DNA of 64,000 bases from Allobosea sp. Leaf344 (GTDB taxonomy: Bacteria > Pseudomonadota > Alphaproteobacteria > Rhizobiales > Beijerinckiaceae), in NCBI RefSeq assembly GCF_001426225.1, contig NZ_LMRT01000015.1, positions 29,526 to 93,525 of the forward strand. The letters are read 5' to 3'. Both the position numbers and the translations under genes were made by a program. The notes beneath the pieces were generated by a model that was not told the origin of the DNA, searched no databases, and was given only the letters and a program-made list of their open reading frames with translations. This document shows positions 1 to 7,564 of the stretch, in pieces (positions within the stretch are counted from its first letter, which is position 1; every line of letters begins with the position of its first letter).

Positions 1-586
1 TCGCGACCGTTACCGGCTCGAAACGGCCCGCCTTGTCCATGGCGACGAGGTCGGGGCGGAAATGCAGCATCAGCGACGTCTCGATATCGCCGGCATGGAT
101 GCCGTGATTGGCGTCGAGCTCGTCATAGACGCCGTCGGGCAGGCCGAAGCTGCGCCAGGAGGTGGTCACCGCCATCATGCCGTGGCTGACGCGCAATTCG
201 CGCGCGACCACCTTCATCGGGTCGATATTGCCGCCATGGGAGGTGACGATGACCAGCTTGCGCAGGCCGGCGCGCCTGACGCTTTCGCCGATCTCGATCC
301 AGCCCCGCGTCGCCGTCTCCCAGCCCAGGGTCAGCGTCCCCGGCGAATGCAGATGCTCGTTCGACTTGCAGATCGCCAGCGTCGGCAGCACCAGCACGTC
401 GAGCTCCGCCGGGACATGCGCCATCGCCTCCGCCAGCATGGCGTTCATGATCACGGTATCGACGGCGACGGGCAGATGCGGGCCGTGCTGCTCGGTCGCG
501 GCGAGCGGCAGCACCGCCACCGTCCTATCCGCCACAAGCCCTTCGAAATCGGTGGTCTTGAGATCGCCCCAGAAGCGCGCCGTCAT
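1..586 (-). CDS. Creatininase-family amidohydrolase (C-terminus off the left edge)
   Basis: The reading frame starts with ATG at 586 and runs leftward past base 1, so only about 195 N-terminal residues are present; family members are usually 240-270 residues. Visible family features are the N-terminal ATEQHGPHLP segment (metal ligands Glu and His), a VxVDT segment, and SHGGN followed later by NHGIHAGDIETS, which carry further metal-binding residues. Known members hydrolyse cyclic or linear amides such as creatinine or formamidopyrimidines with two divalent metal ions. It lies 47 bases downstream of the FAD oxidoreductase on the same strand and is probably co-transcribed with it. The substrate cannot be read from sequence. 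Family assignment is firm; the exact reaction is unknown. Confidence 0.88.
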   Translation of the reverse strand, partial: MTARFWGDLKTTDFEGLVADRTVAVLPLAATEQHGPHLPVAVDTVIMNAMLAEAMAHVPAELDVLVLPTLAICKSNEHLHSPGTLTLGWETATRGWIEIGESVRRAGLRKLVIVTSHGGNIDPMKVVARELRVSHGMMAVTTSWRSFGLPDGVYDELDANHGIHAGDIETSLMLHFRPDLVAMDKAGRFEPVTVA

Positions 587-633
587 GGAATCCTGTCCTC
601 GTCTCTCGATCTGTCGGTGAGCTCGGGTCGAGC

Positions 634-2025
634 CTATTCCGCGGCCGCGTCCAGGCTGGCTTCCCAGCCCAGCAGCTTGCCCGGGTTCATCAGCCCGAGC
701 GGGTCCGCCAGCCGCTTGAACTCCGGCTGCGGCGCGTCGATCTGCTTCCAGCCGGCATTGTTCAGCACCCAGCTATGCGGATTCGAGACCTGGATCCCGG
801 CGGCATCGGCCTGCGCCATGATCTCGTGCAGGCGCTCGGCCGTCGTGAAGCGCACCAGCGGCAGGCTGGAATGATAGACCTTGCCCTGCCGGCGCTGGAA
901 CTCGATGTGGAACAGCACATCCTCGTGGAAATGCCGCTCCGCCCAGGCCAGCAATTCGAGATTGCGCAGCGGCGGGAACCGCAGCTGCAGATAGGTGATG
1001 CTCGGATCGACCTTGAGCGCGTGCAGCGTGGTGTGGTTCCAGGTGTATTCGTAGAGCGGCCCCGGCGCGCCCTTCTCGCGATGTTCGCCGAAGGCCGCGG
1101 CGCGCGCCTCCGCCGCGCCGCGTGCGAAGGTGACGGTGCCGCCCATCTGTGCGACGAGCCGATCCAGCTCGTCGCCCTGCGGCTCCGACACCATCAGGAT
1201 CGCGAAGGCCTTGTTCTCGCCGAGCCAGGGCGCGAGCCGGCGCAGATAGGGCGCGATCCGCGGATCGTGGATGCTGACCAGCTTCTTGGCGATGCCGTCG
1301 CATTCGGTGAAGGCCTGGCCGAATTCCGCAGCCTTCTGCAGAGTGTCGAAGATCGCGATCCGCTCAGCCCAGTCATGCGCCGGCGCGAGCGGCACCTCGA
1401 CCTCGGTGATGATGCCGTTGACGCCATAGGCATGCATCACCTTGAGGATGTCTGGGCCGCGCAATTCGATCAGCCGCGGCTCCGGCTCCACGGTCATCAC
1501 CTCCACCGCGATCACCGCGCCCAAATTGTCGATCTGCCCCCAGGTGCAGGAGCCCGCACCGGCGGCGCCGCCGGCGACGAAGCCGCCGATCGTCGCCTGC
1601 GCCCGCGTCGAGGGGTGCATGCGCAGCTCCTGGCCCAGCGGTGCCACGGCCTTGTCGATGTCGAGCATATTGGCGCCGGCCTCGAAACGCCCGGCGCCCA
1701 GGCGGGTCGAGACAATGCGGTTCAGCCGCGTCATGTTCAGCACGACGCCGCCCTCCAGCGGCACGGCCTGGCCGTAATTGCCTGTGCCGCCGCCGCGCAC
1801 CGTCACCGGGACGCGATGCCGGGCGCAGGCCGAAGCGACGCGCCGCAGCTCCGCCTTGTCGCGCGGCAGAACCACCAGCTCCGCCTGCTTCCCTTCGAGA
1901 TCCGGCTTCAGCACCGGCGAGAACCAGAAGAAGTCGCGGCTATGCATGCGCAAAGACGGCGCATCGTCATAGAGGGTCAGGTCGGCGAGCTCGGCGCGCA
2001 GCGCCGCGAGGGCAGGGTGGGTCAT
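634..2025 (-). CDS. FAD-binding PCMH-type oxidoreductase (paralogue 1)
   Basis: This 463-residue protein belongs to the GlcD/vanillyl-alcohol-oxidase-type flavoprotein superfamily. The FAD-binding PCMH domain spans roughly residues 45-220, with the nucleotide loop TVRGGGTGNYGQ at about 75-86 and a glycine-rich run (GGFVAGGAAGAGS) at about 147-159. A conserved SRDFFW motif sits at 29-34 and YEYTWNHTTL near residue 325; both recur in the paralogue at 5097-6488, which has the same length. The protein ends with NPGKLLGWE, as usual in this superfamily. No signal peptide is seen, so it is likely cytoplasmic. It diverges from an ABC transporter and precedes a creatininase-family gene, suggesting oxidation of an imported substrate followed by amide hydrolysis. 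Substrate and electron acceptor are unknown. Confidence 0.9.
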   Translation of the reverse strand: MTHPALAALRAELADLTLYDDAPSLRMHSRDFFWFSPVLKPDLEGKQAELVVLPRDKAELRRVASACARHRVPVTVRGGGTGNYGQAVPLEGGVVLNMTRLNRIVSTRLGAGRFEAGANMLDIDKAVAPLGQELRMHPSTRAQATIGGFVAGGAAGAGSCTWGQIDNLGAVIAVEVMTVEPEPRLIELRGPDILKVMHAYGVNGIITEVEVPLAPAHDWAERIAIFDTLQKAAEFGQAFTECDGIAKKLVSIHDPRIAPYLRRLAPWLGENKAFAILMVSEPQGDELDRLVAQMGGTVTFARGAAEARAAAFGEHREKGAPGPLYEYTWNHTTLHALKVDPSITYLQLRFPPLRNLELLAWAERHFHEDVLFHIEFQRRQGKVYHSSLPLVRFTTAERLHEIMAQADAAGIQVSNPHSWVLNNAGWKQIDAPQPEFKRLADPLGLMNPGKLLGWEASLDAAAE

Positions 2026-2189
2026 GCGGGTCCTGGATCAGAGGCGCTCCACCTTAGCGCGCCGGCCGGGCGAGGGAAGCGCCAGTCTGGAATGCGCCCC
2101 TTCAGATTTCAGCCTGCCTGGAAATTGAGCATCTGCGCGTTCTCTGTGCGAAAGCGCGCTATCGTGCATTTTCAGTCCTGGCTTCGGCA

Positions 2190-2205
2190 TGGCATACATG
2201 TTGCT
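2190..2205 (+). promoter_or_regulatory. Sigma-54 (RpoN) promoter
   Basis: TGGCATACATGTTGCT fits the -24/-12 consensus TGGCACG-N4-TTGCW, with the invariant GG and GC at the correct 10-base spacing. The predicted start site is near 2216, leaving a leader of about 41 bases before the ATG at 2257, which has a good ribosome-binding site (AGGGAGG at 2242-2248). It points toward the NitT/TauT-type transporter operon. Sigma-54 promoters need an upstream activator such as NtrC; no convincing NtrC site was recognised. Confidence 0.65.
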
Positions 2206-2256
2206 CGCCCGCGTCCGAAGCCGCCATCGGCCGTGCATTCCAGGGAGGTTGCCATC

Positions 2257-3285
2257 ATGACCATGAAGTATCGCATCAGCCGGCGCGCGGCGCTGGGCCT
2301 GCTGGGCGGATCGGCCGCCTCGGTTCTCGTGCCCGTCCCCGGCGCGCGGGTGAACGCCCAGACCCTCGACAAGGTCAGTTACCAGACCAATTGGCGCGCC
2401 CAGGCCGAGCATGGCGGCTTCTATTACGCGGCGGTCAACGGCATCTACAAGAAATACGGCATCGACGCCGAGATCCGCCCGGGCGGCCCGCAGCAGAACC
2501 CGTCCCAGCTCCTGCTCGGCGGGCGCGTCGACATGATCATGTCGAACTCCTTCGAGGCGATCCGCTACGCGCAGGAGAACATCCCCTTCCTCTGCATCGC
2601 GTCGATCTTCCAGAAGGACCCGCAGGTGCTGATCTCGCATCCGGGCCAGGGCAATGACTCGCTCGCCGCGCTGAAGGGCAAGCCGATCCTGATCGGAGCC
2701 GCCGGCCGCAGCAGCTATTGGCCCTTCCTGAAGGCGAAATTCGGCTATGCCGACGAGCAGATCCGGCCCTACACCTTCAACATGGCGCCGTTCCTGGCCG
2801 ACAAGACCATCTCGCAGCAGGGCTTCCTCTCCTCCGAGCCCTTCGCGATCCAGAAGGCGGGCGTGAACCCGGTCGTGCACCTGATCGCCGATGCCGGCTT
2901 CGAGAACTACAACACCACCATCAACATCTCCCGGAAGATGGTCGACGAGAAGAAGGACCTCGTCCAGCGCTTCGTCACCGCCACGCTGGAAGGCTGGGCG
3001 GAATATATGAAGGCCGGCCCGGGCAATGCCGCCGCCGACGCCCAGATCCTGAAGGACAACCCCGACATGGATCAGGAGAAGATCAATTACGCGCTGAAGG
3101 TGATGAACGAGAAGGGCATCGTCACCTCCGGCGACGCGCTCACCCTCGGCATCGGCGCGATGACCGATGCGCGCTGGGCCAGCTTCTACAAGACGATGAC
3201 CGATGTCGGCGTCTTCCCGGCCGGCATCGACGTCAAGAAGGCCTACAGCCTCGAATTCATCAACAAGGGCGTCGGCAAGGCCTGA
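2257..3285 (+). CDS. NitT/TauT-type ABC transporter substrate-binding protein (NMT1/THI5-like)
   Basis: This 342-residue periplasmic protein begins with a twin-arginine signal (SRRAALGLLGGSAAS, cleavage near VNAQ about residue 34). The mature part shows the NMT1/THI5-like pattern: TNWRAQAEHGGFYYA near the start, then QLLLGGRVDMI and the second lobe. Relatives bind sulfonates, thiamine precursors, pyrimidine derivatives, riboflavin or aromatic acids. The ATG at 2257 is chosen because AGGGAGG lies 8 bases upstream; the open frame extends far upstream only as non-coding read-through. It is the first gene of an operon with an ATPase, a permease and an FAD oxidoreductase, behind a predicted sigma-54 promoter. 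The ligand is not predictable from sequence. Confidence 0.92.
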   Translation: MTMKYRISRRAALGLLGGSAASVLVPVPGARVNAQTLDKVSYQTNWRAQAEHGGFYYAAVNGIYKKYGIDAEIRPGGPQQNPSQLLLGGRVDMIMSNSFEAIRYAQENIPFLCIASIFQKDPQVLISHPGQGNDSLAALKGKPILIGAAGRSSYWPFLKAKFGYADEQIRPYTFNMAPFLADKTISQQGFLSSEPFAIQKAGVNPVVHLIADAGFENYNTTINISRKMVDEKKDLVQRFVTATLEGWAEYMKAGPGNAAADAQILKDNPDMDQEKINYALKVMNEKGIVTSGDALTLGIGAMTDARWASFYKTMTDVGVFPAGIDVKKAYSLEFINKGVGKA

Positions 3286-3307
3286 GCCTTCGCCCGCGAT
3301 CGACAGG

Positions 3308-3343
3308 GCAGGCGCCGCCGGAAATCGCACCGCCGGCGCCTGC
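3308..3343 (+). terminator. Intercistronic hairpin after the binding-protein gene
   Basis: GCAGGCGCC pairs perfectly with GGCGCCTGC around an inner partly paired stem and a short loop. There is no U-tract, so it is more likely a processing or mRNA-stabilising hairpin that keeps binding-protein expression above that of the ATPase and permease than a true terminator. Confidence 0.5.
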
Positions 3344-3374
3344 GACGAGTTCCACGAGCAGCGGATTTCAGGCT

Positions 3375-4190
3375 TTGGACACAGCCTCTCTGAGCACGGC
3401 GGCCAGACCCCATATCGACGTCGAGAAACCCCTGGTCTCGATCAGGCACGTCTCCAAGCAATTCGCCAACGGCACGCTGGCCGTGCGCGACGTCGATCTC
3501 GATCTCGGCTCGGGGCAGTTCATCAGCCTGCTCGGCCCCTCCGGCTGCGGCAAATCCACCTTGCTGCGGATGATCGCCGGTCTCGGCTCGCCGTCCTCCG
3601 GCACGATCGACTGGCCTCGCACCAGCCATGACGCGGCGGGCAGGCCCGAGCGCGATCTCGGCTTCGTCTTCCAGGACCCGACGCTGATGCCCTGGGCGAC
3701 GGCGCTCGGCAATGTGATGATGCCGCTGACGCTGAAGGGCGTGCGCAGGCGCGAGGCGGAGGCGCGGGCCGCCGAGATGCTGGCGCTGGTCGGGCTGAAG
3801 GGTTTTGAAAAATCCTATCCGCGCGAGCTGTCCGGCGGCATGAAGATGCGCGTCTCGATCGCGCGGGGGCTCGTGCTGCGGCCGAAGATCCTGCTGATGG
3901 ACGAGCCCTTCGCGGCGCTCGACGAGATCACCCGCCACCGCCTCAACGACGATTTGCTCGAGCTCTGGTGGAAGGAGCGCTTCACCGCGGTGTTCGTCAC
4001 CCATTCCGTCTTCGAATCGGTCTATCTCTCGAAGCGCATCGTGGTGATGGCGGCGCGTCCCGGCCGTGTGATGGCCGATCTCGACGTCGACGCCCCCTAT
4101 CCGCGCGACGAATTGTTCCGGACCTCGGCCGATTACGCCCATCTCTGCCGCGTCGTCTCCGGCAAGCTCAAGGAGGCGATCGGCTCATGA
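3375..4190 (+). CDS. NitT/TauT-type ABC transporter ATP-binding protein
   Basis: This 271-residue nucleotide-binding subunit carries Walker A (GPSGCGKST), a Q-loop (VFQDPTLMPW), the signature LSGGMKMRV, Walker B (LLMDEPFAALD) and the H-loop (FVTHS). No ATG exists between the stop of the previous gene and the ABC domain in this frame; TTG at 3375 gives the usual family length, but the ribosome-binding site is weak, so the start is uncertain. The frame remains open upstream across the binding-protein gene by chance. The TGA stop overlaps the ATG of the permease (ATGA), indicating translational coupling. It energises uptake of the unknown ligand. Confidence 0.9.
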   Translation: MDTASLSTAARPHIDVEKPLVSIRHVSKQFANGTLAVRDVDLDLGSGQFISLLGPSGCGKSTLLRMIAGLGSPSSGTIDWPRTSHDAAGRPERDLGFVFQDPTLMPWATALGNVMMPLTLKGVRRREAEARAAEMLALVGLKGFEKSYPRELSGGMKMRVSIARGLVLRPKILLMDEPFAALDEITRHRLNDDLLELWWKERFTAVFVTHSVFESVYLSKRIVVMAARPGRVMADLDVDAPYPRDELFRTSADYAHLCRVVSGKLKEAIGS

Positions 4191-5095
4191 GCGCGTCTCG
4201 CTCCATCCAGGCGGGGGAACCGGTCGCGCTGGGCATCGCCCCCGCGCATGACGGCACCGATGCGCAGGCGCTGCCCGTCTTCGCCGCCGAGGCGCGGGTG
4301 CTCGGCCTGCCGGCCAGCACCTGGCCGCGCATCCTTGCGCCGCTGATCATCGGCATGCTGGCGCTCGGCCTCTGGGAGTTCGCCGTCCGCGCCAATGGCA
4401 TTCCCTCCTATGTCCTGCCCGGGCCGCTGCTGATCGGCCAGACGCTGGTGGCGGATTGGGGCACGCTCTCCGGCTCGCTCTGGATCACGTTGCGGATCAC
4501 CTTCATGGCGCTGGCCGCGGCGGTGATCGTCGGCGTCACGCTCGCGGTGCTGTTCACCCAGTCGAAATGGCTGGAAATGTCGCTGCTGCCCTATGCGGTG
4601 ATCCTGCAGGTCACGCCGATCGTCGCGATCGCCCCGCTGATCATCATCTGGGCCGGCGACATCAACCTGTCGCTGCTGATCTGCGCCTGGATCGTCGCGT
4701 TCTTCCCGATCCTGTCGAACACCATCCTCGGGCTCAACTCGGCCGATCACAATCTGATCAACCTGTTCCAGCTCTATGGCGCGACACGCTGGCAGACGCT
4801 GCGCTATCTCAAGCTGCCGGCCGCGCTGCCCTATTTCCTGGCCGGGCTGAAGATTTCCGGCGGCCTGGCGCTGATCGGCGCTGTGGTGGCGGAATTCGTC
4901 GCCGGCACCGGCGGCAGCGCCTCCGGCCTGGCCTATCGCATCCTGGAATCCGGCTACCAGCTCAAGATCCCGCGCGTCTTCGCGGCGCTGATCATGATCT
5001 CGGTCTCCGGTATCGCGATCTTCCTGGTGACCAGCTGGATCTCGCATCTGGCGCTGCGGCGCTGGCATGAAAGCGCGCTGAAGCGGGAGAATTGA
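4187..5095 (+). CDS. NitT/TauT-type ABC transporter permease
   Basis: This 302-residue inner-membrane protein has about six hydrophobic segments beginning near residue 42 (LAPLIIGMLALGLWEFAV) and the EAA-like coupling loop around FQLYGATRWQTLRYLKLP, typical of the SsuC/TauC (BPD_transp_1) family. The ATG at 4187 overlaps the stop of the ATPase gene by four bases. It ends one base before the ATG of the following FAD oxidoreductase, so transporter and enzyme are clearly one transcription unit. Confidence 0.93.
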   Translation: MSASRSIQAGEPVALGIAPAHDGTDAQALPVFAAEARVLGLPASTWPRILAPLIIGMLALGLWEFAVRANGIPSYVLPGPLLIGQTLVADWGTLSGSLWITLRITFMALAAAVIVGVTLAVLFTQSKWLEMSLLPYAVILQVTPIVAIAPLIIIWAGDINLSLLICAWIVAFFPILSNTILGLNSADHNLINLFQLYGATRWQTLRYLKLPAALPYFLAGLKISGGLALIGAVVAEFVAGTGGSASGLAYRILESGYQLKIPRVFAALIMISVSGIAIFLVTSWISHLALRRWHESALKREN

Positions 5096-5096
5096 G

Positions 5097-6488
5097 ATGA
5101 GCGCCATCCCCGAGCGCAGGCCGCGGCCACAGCAGCCCTCGCGCTACGACATCGCCGGCTTCACGAGCGAGGTCGCCGGCATCGAGCTGATCGACGAGCC
5201 GCAGGTGGTGCGCAAGCGCTCGCGGGATTTCTTCTGGTATTCGCCGATCCTGAACCGCGAGCTCGCCGAGAAATCGGCCGATATCATCGCGGTGCCGAAG
5301 GACGAGGCGGAGGTGGTCCGCATCGCCGCCGCCTGCGCCAGGCGCCGCATCCCGCTGACGGTGCGCGCGGCGGGCACCGGCAATTACGGCCAGGCGGTGC
5401 CGCTCGAGGGTGGCGTGCTGCTCGACATCACGGCTCTCGCCGGCGTGGAGTGGCAGAAGCCCGGCGCGGTCCGGGCCGCCGCCGGCACGCGCCTGCTCGA
5501 TCTCGACATGGCGACGCGCGAGCACGGCTTCGAGCTGCGCATGCACCCGTCGACCAAGCGCTCGGCGACGCTCGGCGGCTTCATCGCCGGCGGCTCGGGC
5601 GGCGTCGGGTCCGTGACCTATGGCGGGCTGCGCGAACCGGGCAACATCCTGGCGGCACGCATCGTCACGGTGGAAGAGCAGCCGCGCATCCTGGAGCTGC
5701 GCGACGACGCCGCCCAGAAGGTCAATCGCGCCTATGGCACCACCGGCATCATCACGGCGCTGGAGATGCCGCTCGCGCCGGCCTGGCCCTGGATCGACGT
5801 CATCACGGTGTTCGACGATTATATGGAGGCGTTCCAGGCGGGTTATGACGTCGCCTTGGCCGATGGCGTGGTCAAGAAGCTGGTGACACCGATCGCCTGG
5901 CCGATCCCGGGCTATTTCGGCGCGCTGAAACAGCATTGCCCGGAGGGCAAGAGCATCCTGATCTGCATGATCGCCGAGGCCTCGCTCGGGCCCTTCAAGG
6001 CGCTGATCGGCGGGCGCGGCACCGTCACCTACGAGGCGCCGTCACAGGAAGGCCCGGGAACCGTCCCGCTCTACGAATATTGCTGGAACCACACCACGCT
6101 GCAATGGCTGAAGAGCGACCGCTCGGTCACCTATCTCCAATGCCTCTTCCCGCATGACCGGCTGGTCGAGAGCGCCCGGGAGATGATCGCGCGCTTCCCC
6201 GACGAGGTTCTGGCGCATCACGAATTCATCCGCTTCGGCGGGCGCGTCACCGCCAGCGCGCTGCCCGTGCTGCGCTTCACCGATGCGGAGCGGCTGAACC
6301 GGATCATCGCCGAGCATGAGGAAGCGGGCGTGATGATCGCCAATCCCCATGTCGTCTCGCTGGAGGCCGGCAGCCGGCACAAGCGCGCCGATGCCGATCA
6401 GCTCGGCTTCAAGCATGAGGTCGATCCGCACGGGCTGCTGAACCCGGGCAAGATGGACAGTTTCGTCGCCGCCGATCAGGCGAAATAG
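5097..6488 (+). CDS. FAD-binding PCMH-type oxidoreductase (paralogue 2)
   Basis: This 463-residue flavoprotein is homologous throughout to the one encoded at 634-2025. Shared landmarks are SRDFFWYSP (about residues 42-50), TVRAAGTGNYGQAVPLEGG, ELRMHPST, a glycine-rich GGFIAGGSGG loop, YEYCWNHTTL near residue 325, and NPGKMDSF at the C-terminus. In the flavin loop it has Ala-Ala-Gly where paralogue 1 has Gly-Gly-Gly. It is the last gene of the ABC operon, with one base between the permease stop and its ATG. Having two copies on either side of one transporter promoter suggests two successive oxidations, two related substrates, or a hetero-oligomer. Its last 13 bases overlap the 3' end of the convergent gene. 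Confidence 0.9.
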   Translation: MSAIPERRPRPQQPSRYDIAGFTSEVAGIELIDEPQVVRKRSRDFFWYSPILNRELAEKSADIIAVPKDEAEVVRIAAACARRRIPLTVRAAGTGNYGQAVPLEGGVLLDITALAGVEWQKPGAVRAAAGTRLLDLDMATREHGFELRMHPSTKRSATLGGFIAGGSGGVGSVTYGGLREPGNILAARIVTVEEQPRILELRDDAAQKVNRAYGTTGIITALEMPLAPAWPWIDVITVFDDYMEAFQAGYDVALADGVVKKLVTPIAWPIPGYFGALKQHCPEGKSILICMIAEASLGPFKALIGGRGTVTYEAPSQEGPGTVPLYEYCWNHTTLQWLKSDRSVTYLQCLFPHDRLVESAREMIARFPDEVLAHHEFIRFGGRVTASALPVLRFTDAERLNRIIAEHEEAGVMIANPHVVSLEAGSRHKRADADQLGFKHEVDPHGLLNPGKMDSFVAADQAK

Positions 6489-7438
6489 GCGAGCTTGCGC
6501 TCCGCAGCCATCTCGTCGAGCTCGCGCAGGGCATGCTCGGAGGTGGCGAGGGCGAGGCCCGCCAAGGCGAGCCCCTCGGCTTCCCCGCTCCCGGCGGCCG
6601 CTTCAGCAGCCGGATGATCGTCCGGCGGCGCGGCGTCGCGGCTCGTCGCGGACAGGGCGGCCTCGCGCAGCGCGTTCGCCTCCTCGTCGATCTCCTCGAA
6701 GACGATGTCGTCGCTGACCAGCGACTGCGAGTGCAGCTTCAGCTCCGAGGCGGGGCGGGGGGAGACCGAGCGCGATTCCGCCAGCACGGAAACCGGGCCG
6801 GCATCGATCTCGACGATCTCGATGTCGTCGTAATGGCCGAGCGGCGCGCCGTCGCCCAGGAAGGCGGAGGCGTAGCGCCCGGCCGGGGCGGGGGTGTCGT
6901 CGGCCTTGTCGCAGAGCGCCCGCAGGCTGCTGTCGAGCATGGCGATCGTGTCGGAGATCTTGGTGATCTGCTGCGCCGTACCCTCGACCTGCCCGCTGGC
7001 GGAGTAGATCTCGGTGGCGCGCCGGTCGAGCTGGTCGCACAGCGCCTCGTTCGCGCCGGCTTCGCGCAGGCTCCAGGACGCTTCCTGAATGCTTTCCGTC
7101 GCCGTGACGATGGCCGAAGCGGCGGCTTCGATCCGGCCGGCGAGCCCCGACGACACCGTGCTGTCGCGCCCGCTGATCCGCTCCAGATCGAGGCGCAGAT
7201 CGGCGATCAGCGCCGCCACCTCGCCATTGTCCCGCTCCGTCGGCTGCGGATGCGGCGCCACGCCCATCACCCGCTCGAGCCGCTGGATCGCCGAGAGGAC
7301 CTGCGCCGTATCGGCCTGGCGGTTGCGCTTGGCGAATTCCGCCATGAACCAGCGGCCGCGCGCCGTTTCCATGACGGCGGTCGCGATCGCCTCATAGTCC
7401 TTTTCGCTCAGCGGAGTCAGCGAACGCGCTTCGCTCAT
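6476..7438 (-). CDS. CheZ-like / conserved alphaproteobacterial protein of unknown function
   Basis: The 320-residue acidic protein opens with a block resembling a widely conserved alphaproteobacterial N-terminal region (DYEAIATAVMETARGRWF, about residues 14-31, followed by AEFAKRNRQADT). I recall such proteins being annotated as CheZ-like in Hyphomicrobiales, but this was not checked by search. A long helical middle, rich in Ala, Ile and Ser, follows, and the C-terminal half is low-complexity and acidic. ATG at 7438 is preferred; a TTG two codons upstream is also possible. There are no membrane segments or catalytic motifs. It converges on the FAD oxidoreductase gene with a 13-base coding overlap. 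Function unknown; a chemotaxis phosphatase role is only a weak hypothesis. Confidence 0.8.
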   Translation of the reverse strand: MSEARSLTPLSEKDYEAIATAVMETARGRWFMAEFAKRNRQADTAQVLSAIQRLERVMGVAPHPQPTERDNGEVAALIADLRLDLERISGRDSTVSSGLAGRIEAAASAIVTATESIQEASWSLREAGANEALCDQLDRRATEIYSASGQVEGTAQQITKISDTIAMLDSSLRALCDKADDTPAPAGRYASAFLGDGAPLGHYDDIEIVEIDAGPVSVLAESRSVSPRPASELKLHSQSLVSDDIVFEEIDEEANALREAALSATSRDAAPPDDHPAAEAAAGSGEAEGLALAGLALATSEHALRELDEMAAERKLAYFA

Positions 7439-7564
7439 GGCCAACCTGTTCGTGCTGGACTGGCCGAATCAGGGTCCGTCAGTCGAGATGTGGCTGGAGC
7501 CTGTTCTACAAGCCGTTAAGGAAGTGCTGCCGCCCCATGGTCTTCGGCGAGAAACGACTTGCCT

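Noticed and set aside
3308-3343. Strong hairpin as a factor-independent terminator
   Set aside because: There is no U-tract and the ATPase gene of the same transporter follows, so it is listed as an intercistronic hairpin with moderate confidence only.
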